64,000 nucleotides of DNA from positions 1-64,000 of the forward strand of contig NZ_ATUY01000005.1 in assembly GCF_000420445.1 (NCBI RefSeq). The letters run 5' to 3'. The DNA is from Actinotignum urinale DSM 15805 (GTDB lineage: Bacteria; Actinomycetota; Actinomycetes; Actinomycetales; Actinomycetaceae). The notes below the pieces were generated by a model that was not told the DNA's origin, searched no databases, and was given only the letters and a program-made list of their open reading frames with translations. The first letter of the stretch is position 1. Every line of letters starts with the position of its first letter. Shown piece by piece: positions 53,945 through 63,715 of this stretch. A program made the translations under genes and the position numbers.

Positions 53945-55234
53945 TTAGGCGTTTTCGACGCGAAGAATGCTGGTAAACCGTGTCACTGCCTGCGAAGCGT
54001 TATTCAACTCATCAATAGTGTTTTGCAGGTCGGCATACACTGCCTCGTGTGTTGTCACCGTGAGATAGCAGGTGTTTTCTTTGCCGTCGTTCTCATTTTC
54101 CTGGGAGACATCGCTAATGGACACGTTATTTTTTGCGAACACTCCCATAATTGCATGCAGTACACCAACGGAATCTTGCACAACCATCTTCAACTGGTAA
54201 CGAGATGTTGCCTTACTGCCGTCCAAAATCGGGGTGTCTCCGTACACGAGTTCACGCGGGGCAAAACCGCCGTTTGCTTTGTGATTTGCGGCGGCAACAA
54301 GGTCGGAGAGAACCGCAGAGGCTGTGGGTGCCCCGCCCGCGCCGGGCCCATAGAACATGAGCCGATCCGCAGCTTCGCCCTCGACCACAATCGCGTTGTA
54401 GGCGCCACGAATATTTGCGAGCGGATGCGCATTAGGGATAAGTGCAGGGCCGACGAATAACTCGATTCCATCCTCACGACGTTTTGCACTCGCCACCAAT
54501 TTCACCGTGTAGTTATTCGCTTTTGCGGAAGCAATAATTCCGGGGGTGATACCGCGAATACCTTCTGTGGGAACATCGCTCAAGCTCACGCGAGTATGGA
54601 AAGCGAGGGAGGCAAGGAGGGCACATTTTGCGGCGGCGTCGAAACCATCCACGTCTGCCGTCGGGTCTGCTTCAGCGAACCCGAGTTCCTGCGCTTTCTT
54701 TAAGGCGACCTCGTAACTCAAGCCCTTCGTCGTCATTTCGTCGAGAATATAATTTGTGGTTCCGTTAACGATACCCAACACGTGTGTGATGCGGTCACCG
54801 GACAGCGATTCTCGCAAACCGTAGACGACGGGAACTGCGCCACCAACCGCAGCTTCATAATATAAATCGACTTGCGCTTCATCTGCGGCGTCGTGAAGTT
54901 CGGGGCCGTATTCGGCAAGCAGTGCCTTGTTTCCGGTGACGACACTCGCGCCGTTCTTGAAGGCTTCAAGGATGTATTCGCGCGCGGGGTGGATTCCGCC
55001 CATCAGTTCAATCACTACATCTGCCTGGCGGATAATGGAATAGGCGTCTGTTGTCAGGAGCTCGGAAGGAATGTCCCAGTCGCGTTGAGAGTTGATATTG
55101 CGCACAGCCACACCGATAAGCGTGAGTTTTGCACCCGCGCGAACATTAAGTTCATCTTGATGGACGGTGAGCAACCGCGCTACCTGCGCACCAACTGTTC
55201 CTGCGCCCAAAAGGGCTATTTTGACTTCCTGCAC
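53945..55234 (-). CDS. hom: Homoserine dehydrogenase
   Basis: 429 residues. NAD(P) motif KIALLGAGTVGAQVARLL at the start, the catalytic core AELGFAEADPTADVDGFDAA, and a C-terminal ACT domain (GVLHAIMGVFAKNNVSISDV) for feedback control by threonine. Makes homoserine for threonine and methionine. Confidence 0.97.
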   Translation of the reverse strand: MQEVKIALLGAGTVGAQVARLLTVHQDELNVRAGAKLTLIGVAVRNINSQRDWDIPSELLTTDAYSIIRQADVVIELMGGIHPAREYILEAFKNGASVVTGNKALLAEYGPELHDAADEAQVDLYYEAAVGGAVPVVYGLRESLSGDRITHVLGIVNGTTNYILDEMTTKGLSYEVALKKAQELGFAEADPTADVDGFDAAAKCALLASLAFHTRVSLSDVPTEGIRGITPGIIASAKANNYTVKLVASAKRREDGIELFVGPALIPNAHPLANIRGAYNAIVVEGEAADRLMFYGPGAGGAPTASAVLSDLVAAANHKANGGFAPRELVYGDTPILDGSKATSRYQLKMVVQDSVGVLHAIMGVFAKNNVSISDVSQENENDGKENTCYLTVTTHEAVYADLQNTIDELNNASQAVTRFTSILRVENA

Positions 55235-55648
55235 CTTGACTCCTTGATTTTTCGGATACGGGGTATCGTCAGACGCATTAGGCTAGGGCTGACGTTGCGC
55301 TATTCGCGACGGAAAAGCACGCATATCACAACAAGACATTCACTCATCTCGACGGATAAGCACGTGATGTTGCAATAAACGAGCCACGCGCATCACGATA
55401 ACGAACCGCGTCCATTGCGAAAACGAACCACTCCCGCCAGATTAGCAGACTGCGCCCGAATGTTCAGATACGGGGATATATTAGCGAATTCGGGGCATCG
55501 GCGCAGTAGTGCCCGCCACCGGTTACACTTAGTTCTGTGTGTATTATGCGGTTTTTTACAGATATGTGCGTCCAAGAATCGCACAATGTGAACACGCGCG
55601 TCACTAAAATTGGCTGTTTATACCGGGTTGTTGGGAAGTGAGATTCTT
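55235..55648. other. Divergent promoter region with 22-base decayed repeats
   Basis: Between hom (leftward) and aroD (rightward). From 55361 to 55430 three units end in ACGA: GCACGTGATGTTGCAATAAACGAG, then CCACGCGCATCACGATAACGAA, then CCGCGTCCATTGCGAAAACGAA each in this order, the first two-thirds weakly alike. No gene or RNA element recognised. Confidence 0.5.
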
Positions 55649-56512
55649 ATGGGAACTAAATTCATAGGACATGTTGAACTTGGTTGCGAGCCGAAAAAAA
55701 TTATTGTGCCCATTATGCCTGTACATGCCGAAGATATTGGGGGTCTTGTTCGCGGTGCTGAAACCGCGGGTGCGGATATTATTGAGTGGCGTATTGATTT
55801 TTGGGGCGACGTTCGAGGCTTGAGTGGCTCGAGCAATAGTGTTGAAGTGGCTGAGGCCGAAGGCGCAGAGGTGGCGAGCGATGCCCTTGAGAAAACGCAT
55901 CCAAGAACAGACACAACGACAACAAACGCGCATCATAGCATTATAAAAGCTGCTGGGCGTATTCGTCGCCTCACCTCTATCCCGATTCTTGCCACGTGTA
56001 GGACATCGCTGGAAGGCGGGCAAACAAGCCTAACGGATTCCGCTTACGAAAACCTTCTTCATGCGCTCATAACATGCGGACATATTGACGCCATTGACGT
56101 CGAATTTTTCTCCTACCCGGATGTGTGGGATAAAGCGCGCCAGTGGGCTAAGGAAGCTGGCATCACAACTATTGCTTCCCACCACAATTTTGACCATACA
56201 CCTCAGGAACTAGAGATTCTCAATCGCCTGGCAACCATGGAAGAAGGCGGGGCAGATATTGCAAAAATCGCTGTTTTTCCACACGGATACACAGACGTAT
56301 GCACACTCTTGAGCGCCACGGCAACGGCAGCGAAATACATGGACATCCCCATCATCACCATGGCTATGGGGCATGTAGGAATGATGTCGCGCTTAATGCC
56401 CACCGCCTTTGGAAGCGTCGCAACCTTCGGGAGCGCGGGGCAGGTATCTGCGCCCGGGCAAGTCGACGCTAAAGAAATGCGCGACATATTAACACTCACC
56501 GAAAAGCTCTAA
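55649..56512 (+). CDS. aroD: 3-dehydroquinate dehydratase, type I
   Basis: 287 residues from ATG 55649; a TTG at 55610 gives 13 further residues without better support. Type I barrel: ADIIEWRIDFWGD, ILATCRTSLEGGQ, the catalytic His in ASHHNFDHTP near 200, and the Schiff-base Lys in DIAKIAVFP near 230. A Glu/Thr-rich insert (about 55-95) is not usual. Third step of the shikimate pathway. It sits between hom and lysA, facing the other way, where Mycobacterium has no gene. Confidence 0.95.
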   Translation: MGTKFIGHVELGCEPKKIIVPIMPVHAEDIGGLVRGAETAGADIIEWRIDFWGDVRGLSGSSNSVEVAEAEGAEVASDALEKTHPRTDTTTTNAHHSIIKAAGRIRRLTSIPILATCRTSLEGGQTSLTDSAYENLLHALITCGHIDAIDVEFFSYPDVWDKARQWAKEAGITTIASHHNFDHTPQELEILNRLATMEEGGADIAKIAVFPHGYTDVCTLLSATATAAKYMDIPIITMAMGHVGMMSRLMPTAFGSVATFGSAGQVSAPGQVDAKEMRDILTLTEKL

Positions 56513-56527
56513 ACGCTTAGACTCGTT

Positions 56528-57925
56528 TTAGGCTTGGTAATCGGCGTCGAGCGCCAGTTGATCCGCCACAGTTTCGCGACGAATCAACACGCGCGAAGAA
56601 CCGTCGTGAACAGCAACAACACCCGGGCGTGACAACATATTGTAGTTGGACGCCATCACTCGCCCATAAGCACCCGTCGCCGGAGTTGCAAGAATATCGC
56701 CAGCCGTAACGTCCGCAGGCAACTCGACATTGTGAACAACAATATCGCCGGATTCGCAGTGCTTACCCACAACACGGGAAAGCGTACCCTCACCACGAGC
56801 CTCGCGGTTCGCAACCGCAACCGTATATTGCGCATCGTATAGTGCGGGACGAATATTATCGGACATGCCTCCGTCAACAGAAACGTAGCGACGCGAATGC
56901 GTATCGTCGAGTTGAACGTTTTTCGTCGTACCAACGGTGTAAAGAGTCAAACCGGCTGGGCCAACAATGCTTCGCCCAGGTTCAATGGAGACCAGAGGAT
57001 GCGCAATTCCTGTTTTTTCACCATGTGCGCGTACGACGGTGGCAAGCAGTTCAGCGTAGGCTTCCGGTTCGGGTGGCGTCGCATCGGCACCTGTGTAACG
57101 AATACCGTAACCGCCACCCAAGTCGAGCTCCGGAACAGTGCAAGCCAACTCGTTGTGGATACACGCGCGCAAATCGAGAACCGCCTGCGCGGCAACAGAA
57201 AACGCATCCACGCTCAAAATCTGCGAACCAATATGGGAGTGGAGGCCAACAAGTTCAAGATGTGGGGATGCGACGGTTGCTTGCGCAGCCTCCCACGCCT
57301 GGCCAGCTTGAATAGATAAACCAAATTTTTGATCTTCGTGGGCTGTGGAAATAAATTCGTGGCCACCGGCATGAACGCCTGCCGTCACGCGCAACACAAT
57401 ATTTGCGCGCTTCCCCAGATTTTCCGCAATGCGTTCAACAAGACGCAATTCCGCCATCGAATCCACAACCATGTGGGAAATATTGTGTTCCAGCGCCATC
57501 ATGATTTCGCGTTCAGACTTATTGTTGCCGTGAAGCCCAATATCGTGGCCTTTCGCTCCCGCCGCAAGAGCCGTGACAAATTCGCCTTCAGAGCAGGTAT
57601 CCAACGCAAGCCCATCTTCCAACACCCAACGAGCAATACCCACGCTCATCAACGCCTTGCACGCATAGAAAACGCGAGCGCCCGCAAGGTCCGCGAAGGA
57701 GGTATTCATGGCAGCAACCCAGCGACGTGCGCGGGTGCGGAAATCTTCTTCGTCAATCACGTAGAGCGGAGTCCCGTAGGCGGCGACGAGCTGCGAAACT
57801 TTCACCCCACCTACCCTTAATTCGCCATTTGCGCGACGGACAGTGTGCGACCACGGGCCTGCCATGCTACCGTCCGGTTCGGGTGCGGGAAATGCGGGCT
57901 GAATGTCGTTGTGAGAATGGCTCAT
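56528..57925 (-). CDS. lysA: Diaminopimelate decarboxylase
   Basis: 465 residues. ATG 57925 follows AAGGAG by five bases. PLP Lys in VFYACKALMSVGIARW, HSHIGSQIL, EPGRSIVGPAGLTLY, and the partner-subunit Cys in GKHCESGDI. Final step of lysine synthesis. The convergent aroD ends 15 bases away. Confidence 0.97.
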   Translation of the reverse strand: MSHSHNDIQPAFPAPEPDGSMAGPWSHTVRRANGELRVGGVKVSQLVAAYGTPLYVIDEEDFRTRARRWVAAMNTSFADLAGARVFYACKALMSVGIARWVLEDGLALDTCSEGEFVTALAAGAKGHDIGLHGNNKSEREIMMALEHNISHMVVDSMAELRLVERIAENLGKRANIVLRVTAGVHAGGHEFISTAHEDQKFGLSIQAGQAWEAAQATVASPHLELVGLHSHIGSQILSVDAFSVAAQAVLDLRACIHNELACTVPELDLGGGYGIRYTGADATPPEPEAYAELLATVVRAHGEKTGIAHPLVSIEPGRSIVGPAGLTLYTVGTTKNVQLDDTHSRRYVSVDGGMSDNIRPALYDAQYTVAVANREARGEGTLSRVVGKHCESGDIVVHNVELPADVTAGDILATPATGAYGRVMASNYNMLSRPGVVAVHDGSSRVLIRRETVADQLALDADYQA

Positions 57926-58246
57926 TGTTTCTCCTTGCACGTCGGTACGTCGGTCGGTTTTGCAAGCGGTTCGCCTGGAATTCTAGAATCCGCGAGGGTT
58001 TACCGCATTTTTGACAACACGCTGCGCCTTATTTTAAAGCAAAAAACGTAGCTCAGAAAAGATGTTCACTTCACGAAATCACGTTGCGCATTGAGTTCGC
58101 GAGTGCCAACGCACCATGCAAACCACCAAACAGGCAACATAATGACGCACCGCACACACAACGTAACCAAGCACGTAGGCGCGAGGCCGCGTACCTCCGC
58201 GAAAAACACACGAGGCGCCTTGAGCACACAGCACGTAGCCGCCTAC
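57926..58246. other. Intergenic region between argS and lysA
   Basis: 321 bases, unstructured to the eye. ACGAGGCGC- and GAGGCCGCG-like words recur, but no hairpin with a T-run, RNA gene or ORF with a ribosome site is seen. It must hold the lysA promoter unless lysA is read through from argS. Confidence 0.5.
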
Positions 58247-59923
58247 CTACATTTTCTCGGGCGCGCTCACACCGAGCATCTCTAAACCGTTAGCGAGGAC
58301 TTGGCGGGTTGCGTCGTTCACCCACAGGCGCGTGCGATGAAGATCCGTTACCTCTTCGTCCGCGCGAGGCGTCACGCGAGCCTTGCCGTACCAGGTGTGG
58401 TAGGCGCCGGCGAGCTCCTCTAAGTAGCGCGCAACCCTATGTGGCTCGCGCCCGGCACCCGCCAAACGCACAACCTCGGGGAAACGCGCCAACTGACCCA
58501 ACAAATCCGAATCCGCCTGCTCCAAGAGTTCAGGGGTAAAGGCGTCCTCACGCTTCACTGCGTGTTCGTTCGCATTGCGCGCCACATTCACGGTACGCGC
58601 ATGAGCATACTGCACGTAATACACGGGGTTTTCGTTGGTGTGGGAAGCCAGGAGATCCAGATCCAAATCCAGGCTCGTATCGACGGAAGCACGCACAAGC
58701 GAATAGCGCGCGGCGTCCACACCCACGGCGTCCACGAAATCTTCCAGCGTTACCACGGTGCCGGCACGCTTGGACATACGCACAGGTTGCCCGCCCTTCA
58801 TGAGGTTCACGAGCTGGCCAATCATAATCTCCATATTTTCGCCAACCCCGGCAGTGTCCCCAAAGGCACGCGCCATGGCATACATGCGCCCGATATAGCC
58901 GTGATGATCCGCGCCCAGCATGTACACGCACTGATCCGCACCACGCGCGCGCTTATCCAAATAGTAGGCAAGATCGCCGGCAAAATACGCGGTTTCACCA
59001 TCAGATTTCACGACGACACGGTCCTTATCGTCCCCATAATCCGTGGTGCGCAACCAGACAGCACCATCCTTATCGAAAACTTCACCACGCTCACGGAGTT
59101 TTTCAACGGCTACGCTCACCGCTCCTGAGGCATGCAAAGATTCCTCGTGGAAAAAGACATCAAAATCGGCACGGAAATTGTGGAGCGACTCCTTAATTTC
59201 CGCAAACATTAATTCCACGCCGCGCGCGCGGAAAACTTCCTGAGCCTCATCGTCCGGTAGCGTGCGCGGATCGGGCTCCCCCGCCTGTTCGCACTGCGAA
59301 ATCACGGTGTGGGCAATGTCTGAAATATAGGTTCCGCCGTAACCGTCCTCGGGAATCTCGCGTCCATGAGCCGCCGCCAGGAGCGAGGCAGAAAAATTGT
59401 TGATTTGATTTCCGTGATCGTTGAAATAGTATTCGCGCACGACGGTTGAGCCGTTCGCCACCAAAACGCGCGCGAGAGTATCGCCCACGGCGGCCCAGCG
59501 TGCTCCCCCAATGTGGATGGGACCTGTCGGGTTCGCCGATACGTACTCGAGATTCACTGTTGTACCGGCACCGCTTGAGTTGGTGCCGTAGGCCCGGCCG
59601 GATTCGAGAATGGTTTGGGCGAGTTCGCCCGCGGCTCCGGCGGCAAGTGTGATGTTAATGAAGCCGGGGCCAGCGACCTCAACTTTGGCAACGCTTGGCT
59701 TGGTTTGGAGGCGTGTAGCGATAATTTCGGCTAGTTCGCGCGGTTTCATGCCGGCACGTTTCGCGAGTTGCATGGCAACGTTGCACGCCCAGTCGCCATG
59801 TTCACGGTTGCGAGGACGCTCAATTTTCACGGGAGGAATATCGCCCTCAAGAGCAATTTCGCCGGATTTTTTCACCTCACCAATAATGGAGGCCACAAGT
59901 TCACTTAATTCTTCTGGAGTCAC
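58247..59923 (-). CDS. argS: Arginyl-tRNA synthetase
   Basis: 558 residues, GTG start ([10 protein letters not shown]). N-terminal Add-1 domain, HIGH motif as [18 protein letters not shown] near 130, [14 protein letters not shown] near 360, and the anticodon-binding end with a terminal [10 protein letters not shown]. Charges tRNA-Arg; a tRNA-Arg gene lies 200 bases upstream on the other strand. Confidence 0.97.
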   Translation of the reverse strand: MTPEELSELVASIIGEVKKSGEIALEGDIPPVKIERPRNREHGDWACNVAMQLAKRAGMKPRELAEIIATRLQTKPSVAKVEVAGPGFINITLAAGAAGELAQTILESGRAYGTNSSGAGTTVNLEYVSANPTGPIHIGGARWAAVGDTLARVLVANGSTVVREYYFNDHGNQINNFSASLLAAAHGREIPEDGYGGTYISDIAHTVISQCEQAGEPDPRTLPDDEAQEVFRARGVELMFAEIKESLHNFRADFDVFFHEESLHASGAVSVAVEKLRERGEVFDKDGAVWLRTTDYGDDKDRVVVKSDGETAYFAGDLAYYLDKRARGADQCVYMLGADHHGYIGRMYAMARAFGDTAGVGENMEIMIGQLVNLMKGGQPVRMSKRAGTVVTLEDFVDAVGVDAARYSLVRASVDTSLDLDLDLLASHTNENPVYYVQYAHARTVNVARNANEHAVKREDAFTPELLEQADSDLLGQLARFPEVVRLAGAGREPHRVARYLEELAGAYHTWYGKARVTPRADEEVTDLHRTRLWVNDATRQVLANGLEMLGVSAPEKM

Positions 59924-60125
59924 GCCTTCCAGTTTACGTGTTTCGACGCGCCAGATGTATCGTTTGTGTTGTGTTGCCTACCGCATGCCGTGATTTTTTC
60001 TATGTACGACAACAGGTTTACCATTCTTCATTTTTACAACCCCCTCGCCTTTAACGGGAGAAAAGCACTTTCCAGTTTGCACGATTCCGCTTAAATACCG
60101 ACTGCGTGGTAAAGTATGTGGGTGC

Positions 60126-60198
60126 GCCCCGATAGCTCAGGGGATAGAGCGTTCGCCTCCGGAGCGAAAGGCCGCAGGTTCGAATCCTGTTCGGGGCA
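60126..60198 (+). tRNA. tRNA-Arg (CCG)
   Basis: 73 bases. Acceptor GCCCCGA/TCGGGGC, D-loop AGCTCAGGGGATAGAGC, anticodon loop CTCCGGA on a TTCGC/GCGAA stem, T-loop TTCGAAT. CCA is not encoded. A possible -10 TAAAGT lies at 60110-60115. Confidence 0.95.
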
Positions 60199-60229
60199 CA
60201 AAATTTTGGTACACGCCCACCCTATCCTT

Positions 60230-60381
60230 CAACCCGGCCATGCCGGAAACACCCTTTTGACGCACTCCACATGAGCTTCACACAGGTTCACGCAGGTTAA
60301 ACCAGTCGCGCCAGAAACGCACATAAACACAGAAACAACCTGCCGTTTTCCGCAGTTCAACCCAGCCACCCCAGAAACACC
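60230..60381. repeat. ~62-base-period repeats after tRNA-Arg
   Basis: CAACCCGGCCATGCCGGAAAC (at about 60231), TAAACCAGTCGCGCCAGAAAC (60298) and CAACCCAGCCACCCCAGAAAC (60357) are related blocks. The rest of 60199-60580 has no supported gene. Confidence 0.6.
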
Positions 60382-60580
60382 CGAGCAAACTTTCCACATA
60401 CTAAGATGAACGTTTCACAATATGGACTTATTGTTAGCCTAGACTCCATAAACTTCGCCATAGAACAAGCGCCACATATTAACATCGTGGTGACACGGCA
60501 CTACAGCCGTCGTGCAATATGGTGGTTACACAATTTTATGGGCATACGCCCACATTCTGACTACATGAAAAGGAGCGCTT

Positions 60581-61363
60581 GTGGCTAAAGAACGCGTGCA
60601 TTGGGATGGGGAACTGAACACGAAAGCCGTGGATCTCCTCCTTGAAGGTGGCAAAATTTGCGTCGTCCCCACAAAAGTTGGCTATATTATTGCAACAGCT
60701 GATTCTGAAGGCCTTGAACGTAAATTTGCCGTGAAGGATCGCAAGCGCAATAAGCCCGCCGTTGTCCTCATTGGTTCCATGGAAGAACTCGACGAACTCG
60801 CGGAAATGAACGACGAGATCCGCGATTACTACCAGAAGCACTGGGATCGCGATATCCTCATGGGATGCATTCTCCCCTGGAAAGAATCCGGACTCAAGTA
60901 CATTCCCGAAGAGGGCGATGCTAAACAACTTGTGCGCGACGCCCGTGGCACCTCATGCTTCGTCGTGAAATACGGTAAAGCTGCCGAGCAGATTTCCAAG
61001 GAGCTGTGGGAAAAAGAAAAGAAGCTCATGTTTGCCTCCTCCGCAAATCCTTCCGGGCGCGGTAATCGCGGAAAGGTCGCCGGAATTGGTGAAAAGATCG
61101 ATTCGGAAGCCGATCTCGTGATTGAGGCCGACGATTACGTCACCTCCATTCAGCCCAATGCTTCTGAGGAAACCCGCTGGGAGCAGGGCGTTATGGTCTC
61201 ATTCGTCACCGAAGACGGCACTCTTATTCCCGAGCAAAAGGGTCAGCGCATGGTCACCCCGTGTCCGGTTCTTATCCGCAAGGGCGTGTATCTTCCGGAA
61301 ATTCTCGAGATTCTGTCCGATTCCTTCCTCAGCTGGGATTTCCGCCAAGGATTCTACTACTAA
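60581..61363 (+). CDS. YrdC/YciO-domain protein (second Sua5-like)
   Basis: 260 residues. GTG 60581 after AAGGAG. Fold motifs are GKICVVPTKVGYIIATADSE at the start and FASSANPSGRGNRGKVAGIG near 145; the C-terminus is a charged extension. It differs from the TsaC of this window (for instance TKVGYI in place of TDTVYG), so it is probably a YciO-type RNA-binding relative, not the t6A enzyme. No partner gene beside it. Confidence 0.8.
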   Translation: MAKERVHWDGELNTKAVDLLLEGGKICVVPTKVGYIIATADSEGLERKFAVKDRKRNKPAVVLIGSMEELDELAEMNDEIRDYYQKHWDRDILMGCILPWKESGLKYIPEEGDAKQLVRDARGTSCFVVKYGKAAEQISKELWEKEKKLMFASSANPSGRGNRGKVAGIGEKIDSEADLVIEADDYVTSIQPNASEETRWEQGVMVSFVTEDGTLIPEQKGQRMVTPCPVLIRKGVYLPEILEILSDSFLSWDFRQGFYY

Positions 61364-61416
61364 AATCTCGCGTTAACCGCCGGCGCTAGCCACGGTGTAC
61401 GACGATAATATCTGTG

Positions 61417-61443
61417 AGGTGGCACCTATATTGGGCGCCACCT
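61417..61443 (+). terminator. Candidate terminator hairpin after the YrdC-domain gene
   Basis: AGGTGGC (61417-61423) pairs with GCCACCT (61437-61443), followed by TCATTTAT. Weak T-run. Confidence 0.5.
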
Positions 61444-61550
61444 TCATTTATGCTGTGACTGAGGCGGAATGCTGTGGTGTAGCATGTAGCATTTGTTCAA
61501 AAGCGTGATATAAGGTAACACAGATTAACCGCGTTGTATGGAAGAAATTA

Positions 61551-61691
61551 CTCTGCACCGGCAGGGCTAATCCCGCAACGGGCGATTAACTCCAACTTTA
61601 CATTCAGACTATTCCGCACCCGCGGGGCGAATCATCATTTTCGCTATCGCGGTTTGGTCACTCCGGATTACTCAGCGCCCGCGGGGCGAAT
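61551..61691. repeat. ~60-base-period copies of the SGNH-like gene 3' end
   Basis: CTCAGCGCCCGCGGGGCGAAT (61671-61691) encodes the last residues (RPAGAE) of the next gene. TTCCGCACCCGCGGGGCGAAT (61612-61632) and CTCTGCACCGGCAGGGCTAAT (61551-61571) are copies downstream of its stop. The stretch 61444-61550 is otherwise empty. Confidence 0.7.
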
Positions 61692-62264
61692 TCCGAGCCA
61701 CTGATTCCAGCCGTTGTGCAGAACCAGCCAAGCCATTAAACCGTAGCCGGCTTGCCGGGGCGTATAGCCACCGCTCACTTCCATATCGGTATTCCACTGT
61801 TCATGATCCACGAGTGGCGTGAATGTATCAACATAAATCAGCCCGCGCCTGTGGCACACATCCTTATAAGACTCCGACTGGCGCAACTGCACATCACGCG
61901 GAATATCCAAACGGGGAGGCGGACCAACAACAAAAGTCTTTACTTTCATCCGCTCTGCTCCGTCGAGAAGATTCGCAAGATGGAGACGAGTGCGAGCCAT
62001 GGACTGCCCGCCTTGCGCATCCCGGCTACCCAAACCGATAACAAGCCTGCAATCAGCTTTTCTATCAATACGCAACCGCACTTCTTGTTCCCAACGCTGG
62101 GAAAGTTGCGCGGTATTTTCGCCCGGAACAGCAAGCGTTATCGGCGTAATCGGAGGATTTGTGAAGGTTCGAGCCATAACGCGCCCCGTCCACCCCAAGG
62201 CACGCGCATCTCCAAGTCCCGCAACTAATTCGTCGCCAATAAAAATGACTCGCATATCCGACAC
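61668..62264 (-). CDS. SGNH/GDSL-like protein lacking the catalytic Ser
   Basis: 198 residues. GTG 62264 follows AAAGGAGG. Block I, usually GDSL with Ser as nucleophile, reads VIFIGDELVAGLGDARALGW, with Glu at the Ser position. Block III-like LVIGLGSRDAQGG has Ser where Asn is usual, and no DxxH is seen near the end (YTPRQAGYGLM). The fold is kept, but esterase activity is not expected. Role unknown; possibly binding only. Confidence 0.75.
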   Translation of the reverse strand: MSDMRVIFIGDELVAGLGDARALGWTGRVMARTFTNPPITPITLAVPGENTAQLSQRWEQEVRLRIDRKADCRLVIGLGSRDAQGGQSMARTRLHLANLLDGAERMKVKTFVVGPPPRLDIPRDVQLRQSESYKDVCHRRGLIYVDTFTPLVDHEQWNTDMEVSGGYTPRQAGYGLMAWLVLHNGWNQWLGIRPAGAE

Positions 62265-62413
62265 GTTAACCTCCTTTAACTTTCCTTATTTTACCGTGTG
62301 ATTTAACTTTTCGTGAGAAACTCAATATATGTGCCCCAATGGCGTAACGCCTCACAGTACACACCCCAGAAAAAACCCTATAATGGGGACATCATGACTA
62401 CTTTGGAAGCCAT

Positions 62414-63715
62414 ATGCTAGACGCAATCCTGCTCATATCAGCCGTACTACTAACTATCGGCACAGCAATTTTTGTGGCAGCGGAATTTTCCCTCGTCGCT
62501 CTCGACCCCGCAGCGCTTGAAGCCCGCGCAGAAGAAGACCCCCGCGTAGCCAACGTATCGAAACGTCTCCACCACCTCTCGCTTTTCCTCTCGGCATGCC
62601 AGGTAGGTATTACAGTTACGACGATTCTCCTCGGCTATGTTGCCCAAAGACCGTTAACTGACATTTTTTCGCGCTGGCTCGGCTCGGCCGGTATGGCAAA
62701 AACAGCGGCCGTTGCGGTTGCGGCAACACTTGCCTTTATCCTCATGAACCTTTTTTCCATGCTTTTCGGCGAGCTCGTTCCCAAAAATATGGCGCTGTCC
62801 GATCCGCTTAAAACCGCCAGCATGGTTGGCGGATCGCTCCACGTTTTCTCCATTTTGTTCAAACCCATTATTGTGTCCTTTAACGGCACAGCAAACTGGT
62901 TCCTTCGCAAAATCGGGATAGAACCCGCCGACGAAATATCCGGAGCCCGTAGCGCCCCCGAACTAGGTGCCCTCGTGCGCCAATCCGCCCAGGCCGGAAC
63001 CCTGGAAGAATCCACGGCGGAACTCCTCACCGCCTCCATCGGCGTTGGAAACCTCACCGCAGTTGACGTGATGACGGATCGCGGGCGAGTCGCCTACCTT
63101 CCCGATACCGCAACAGCAGCAGATGTTATCGAAAAATCGAAACGAACCGGTTACTCGCGCTTCCCTGTGGTTGGCAAAGAAGGTCTGGACGATATTCGAG
63201 GTTTCGTCCACCTGCGCAAAGCCGTGGCGATTCCCTTTGAACGTCGCGCGGATGTAAGCATCACGTCCTCCTCCATCATGTTCGATGCCCCCGTCGTCCC
63301 AGAAACAATGGAAATGCCTGAACTTCTTGTGGAGCTACGCGATACGGGACTGCAGATGGCCGTCGTCGTCGACGAATATGGCGGAACCTCGGGAATCGTC
63401 ACCCTTGAAGATACCGTGGAAGAAATTGTGGGAAATATTAGCGACGAACACGACCGACGTAATGTGAACGTTCGCCGTACTCCAGATGGTGGGTGGATTA
63501 TTTCTGGGCGGTTGCGCCCCGACGAGGCATTCCGCGCCTGTGGTGTGCGTATCCCCGAGGAGGGACCTTACGAAACCGTGGGCGGTTTTATTATGACGGA
63601 ACTTGACCGGATTCCTGAAGTTGGGGACGCGGTGGATACGGATGATGCCACGCTCACGGTTCGTTCCATGGACGGGATGCGGGTGGATCGCGTGGAGGTG
63701 CGTATCAATGAATAA
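62414..63715 (+). CDS. CNNM/CorC-family membrane protein with CBS domains (first of pair)
   Basis: 433 residues. CNNM membrane domain with three or four helices (residues 1-200; LISAVLLTIGTAIFVAAEFS, SACQVGITVTTILLGYV, LFSMLFGELVPKNMALS), two CBS motifs (DVMTDRGRVAYLPDTATAAD, VDEYGGTSGIVTLEDTVEEI), and a CorC_HlyC C-terminal domain. Likely magnesium or cobalt transport. Often misnamed hemolysin. An 8-codon frame (MTTLEAIC) overlaps its start. Confidence 0.93.
   Translation: MLDAILLISAVLLTIGTAIFVAAEFSLVALDPAALEARAEEDPRVANVSKRLHHLSLFLSACQVGITVTTILLGYVAQRPLTDIFSRWLGSAGMAKTAAVAVAATLAFILMNLFSMLFGELVPKNMALSDPLKTASMVGGSLHVFSILFKPIIVSFNGTANWFLRKIGIEPADEISGARSAPELGALVRQSAQAGTLEESTAELLTASIGVGNLTAVDVMTDRGRVAYLPDTATAADVIEKSKRTGYSRFPVVGKEGLDDIRGFVHLRKAVAIPFERRADVSITSSSIMFDAPVVPETMEMPELLVELRDTGLQMAVVVDEYGGTSGIVTLEDTVEEIVGNISDEHDRRNVNVRRTPDGGWIISGRLRPDEAFRACGVRIPEEGPYETVGGFIMTELDRIPEVGDAVDTDDATLTVRSMDGMRVDRVEVRINE

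Noticed and set aside
53321-54460. 379-codon plus-strand ORF over thrB and hom
   Set aside because: Shadow spanning two recognised genes on the other strand.
60406-60588. 60-codon ORF before the YrdC-domain gene
   Set aside because: No ribosome site and it runs into the next gene's start; no recognisable product.
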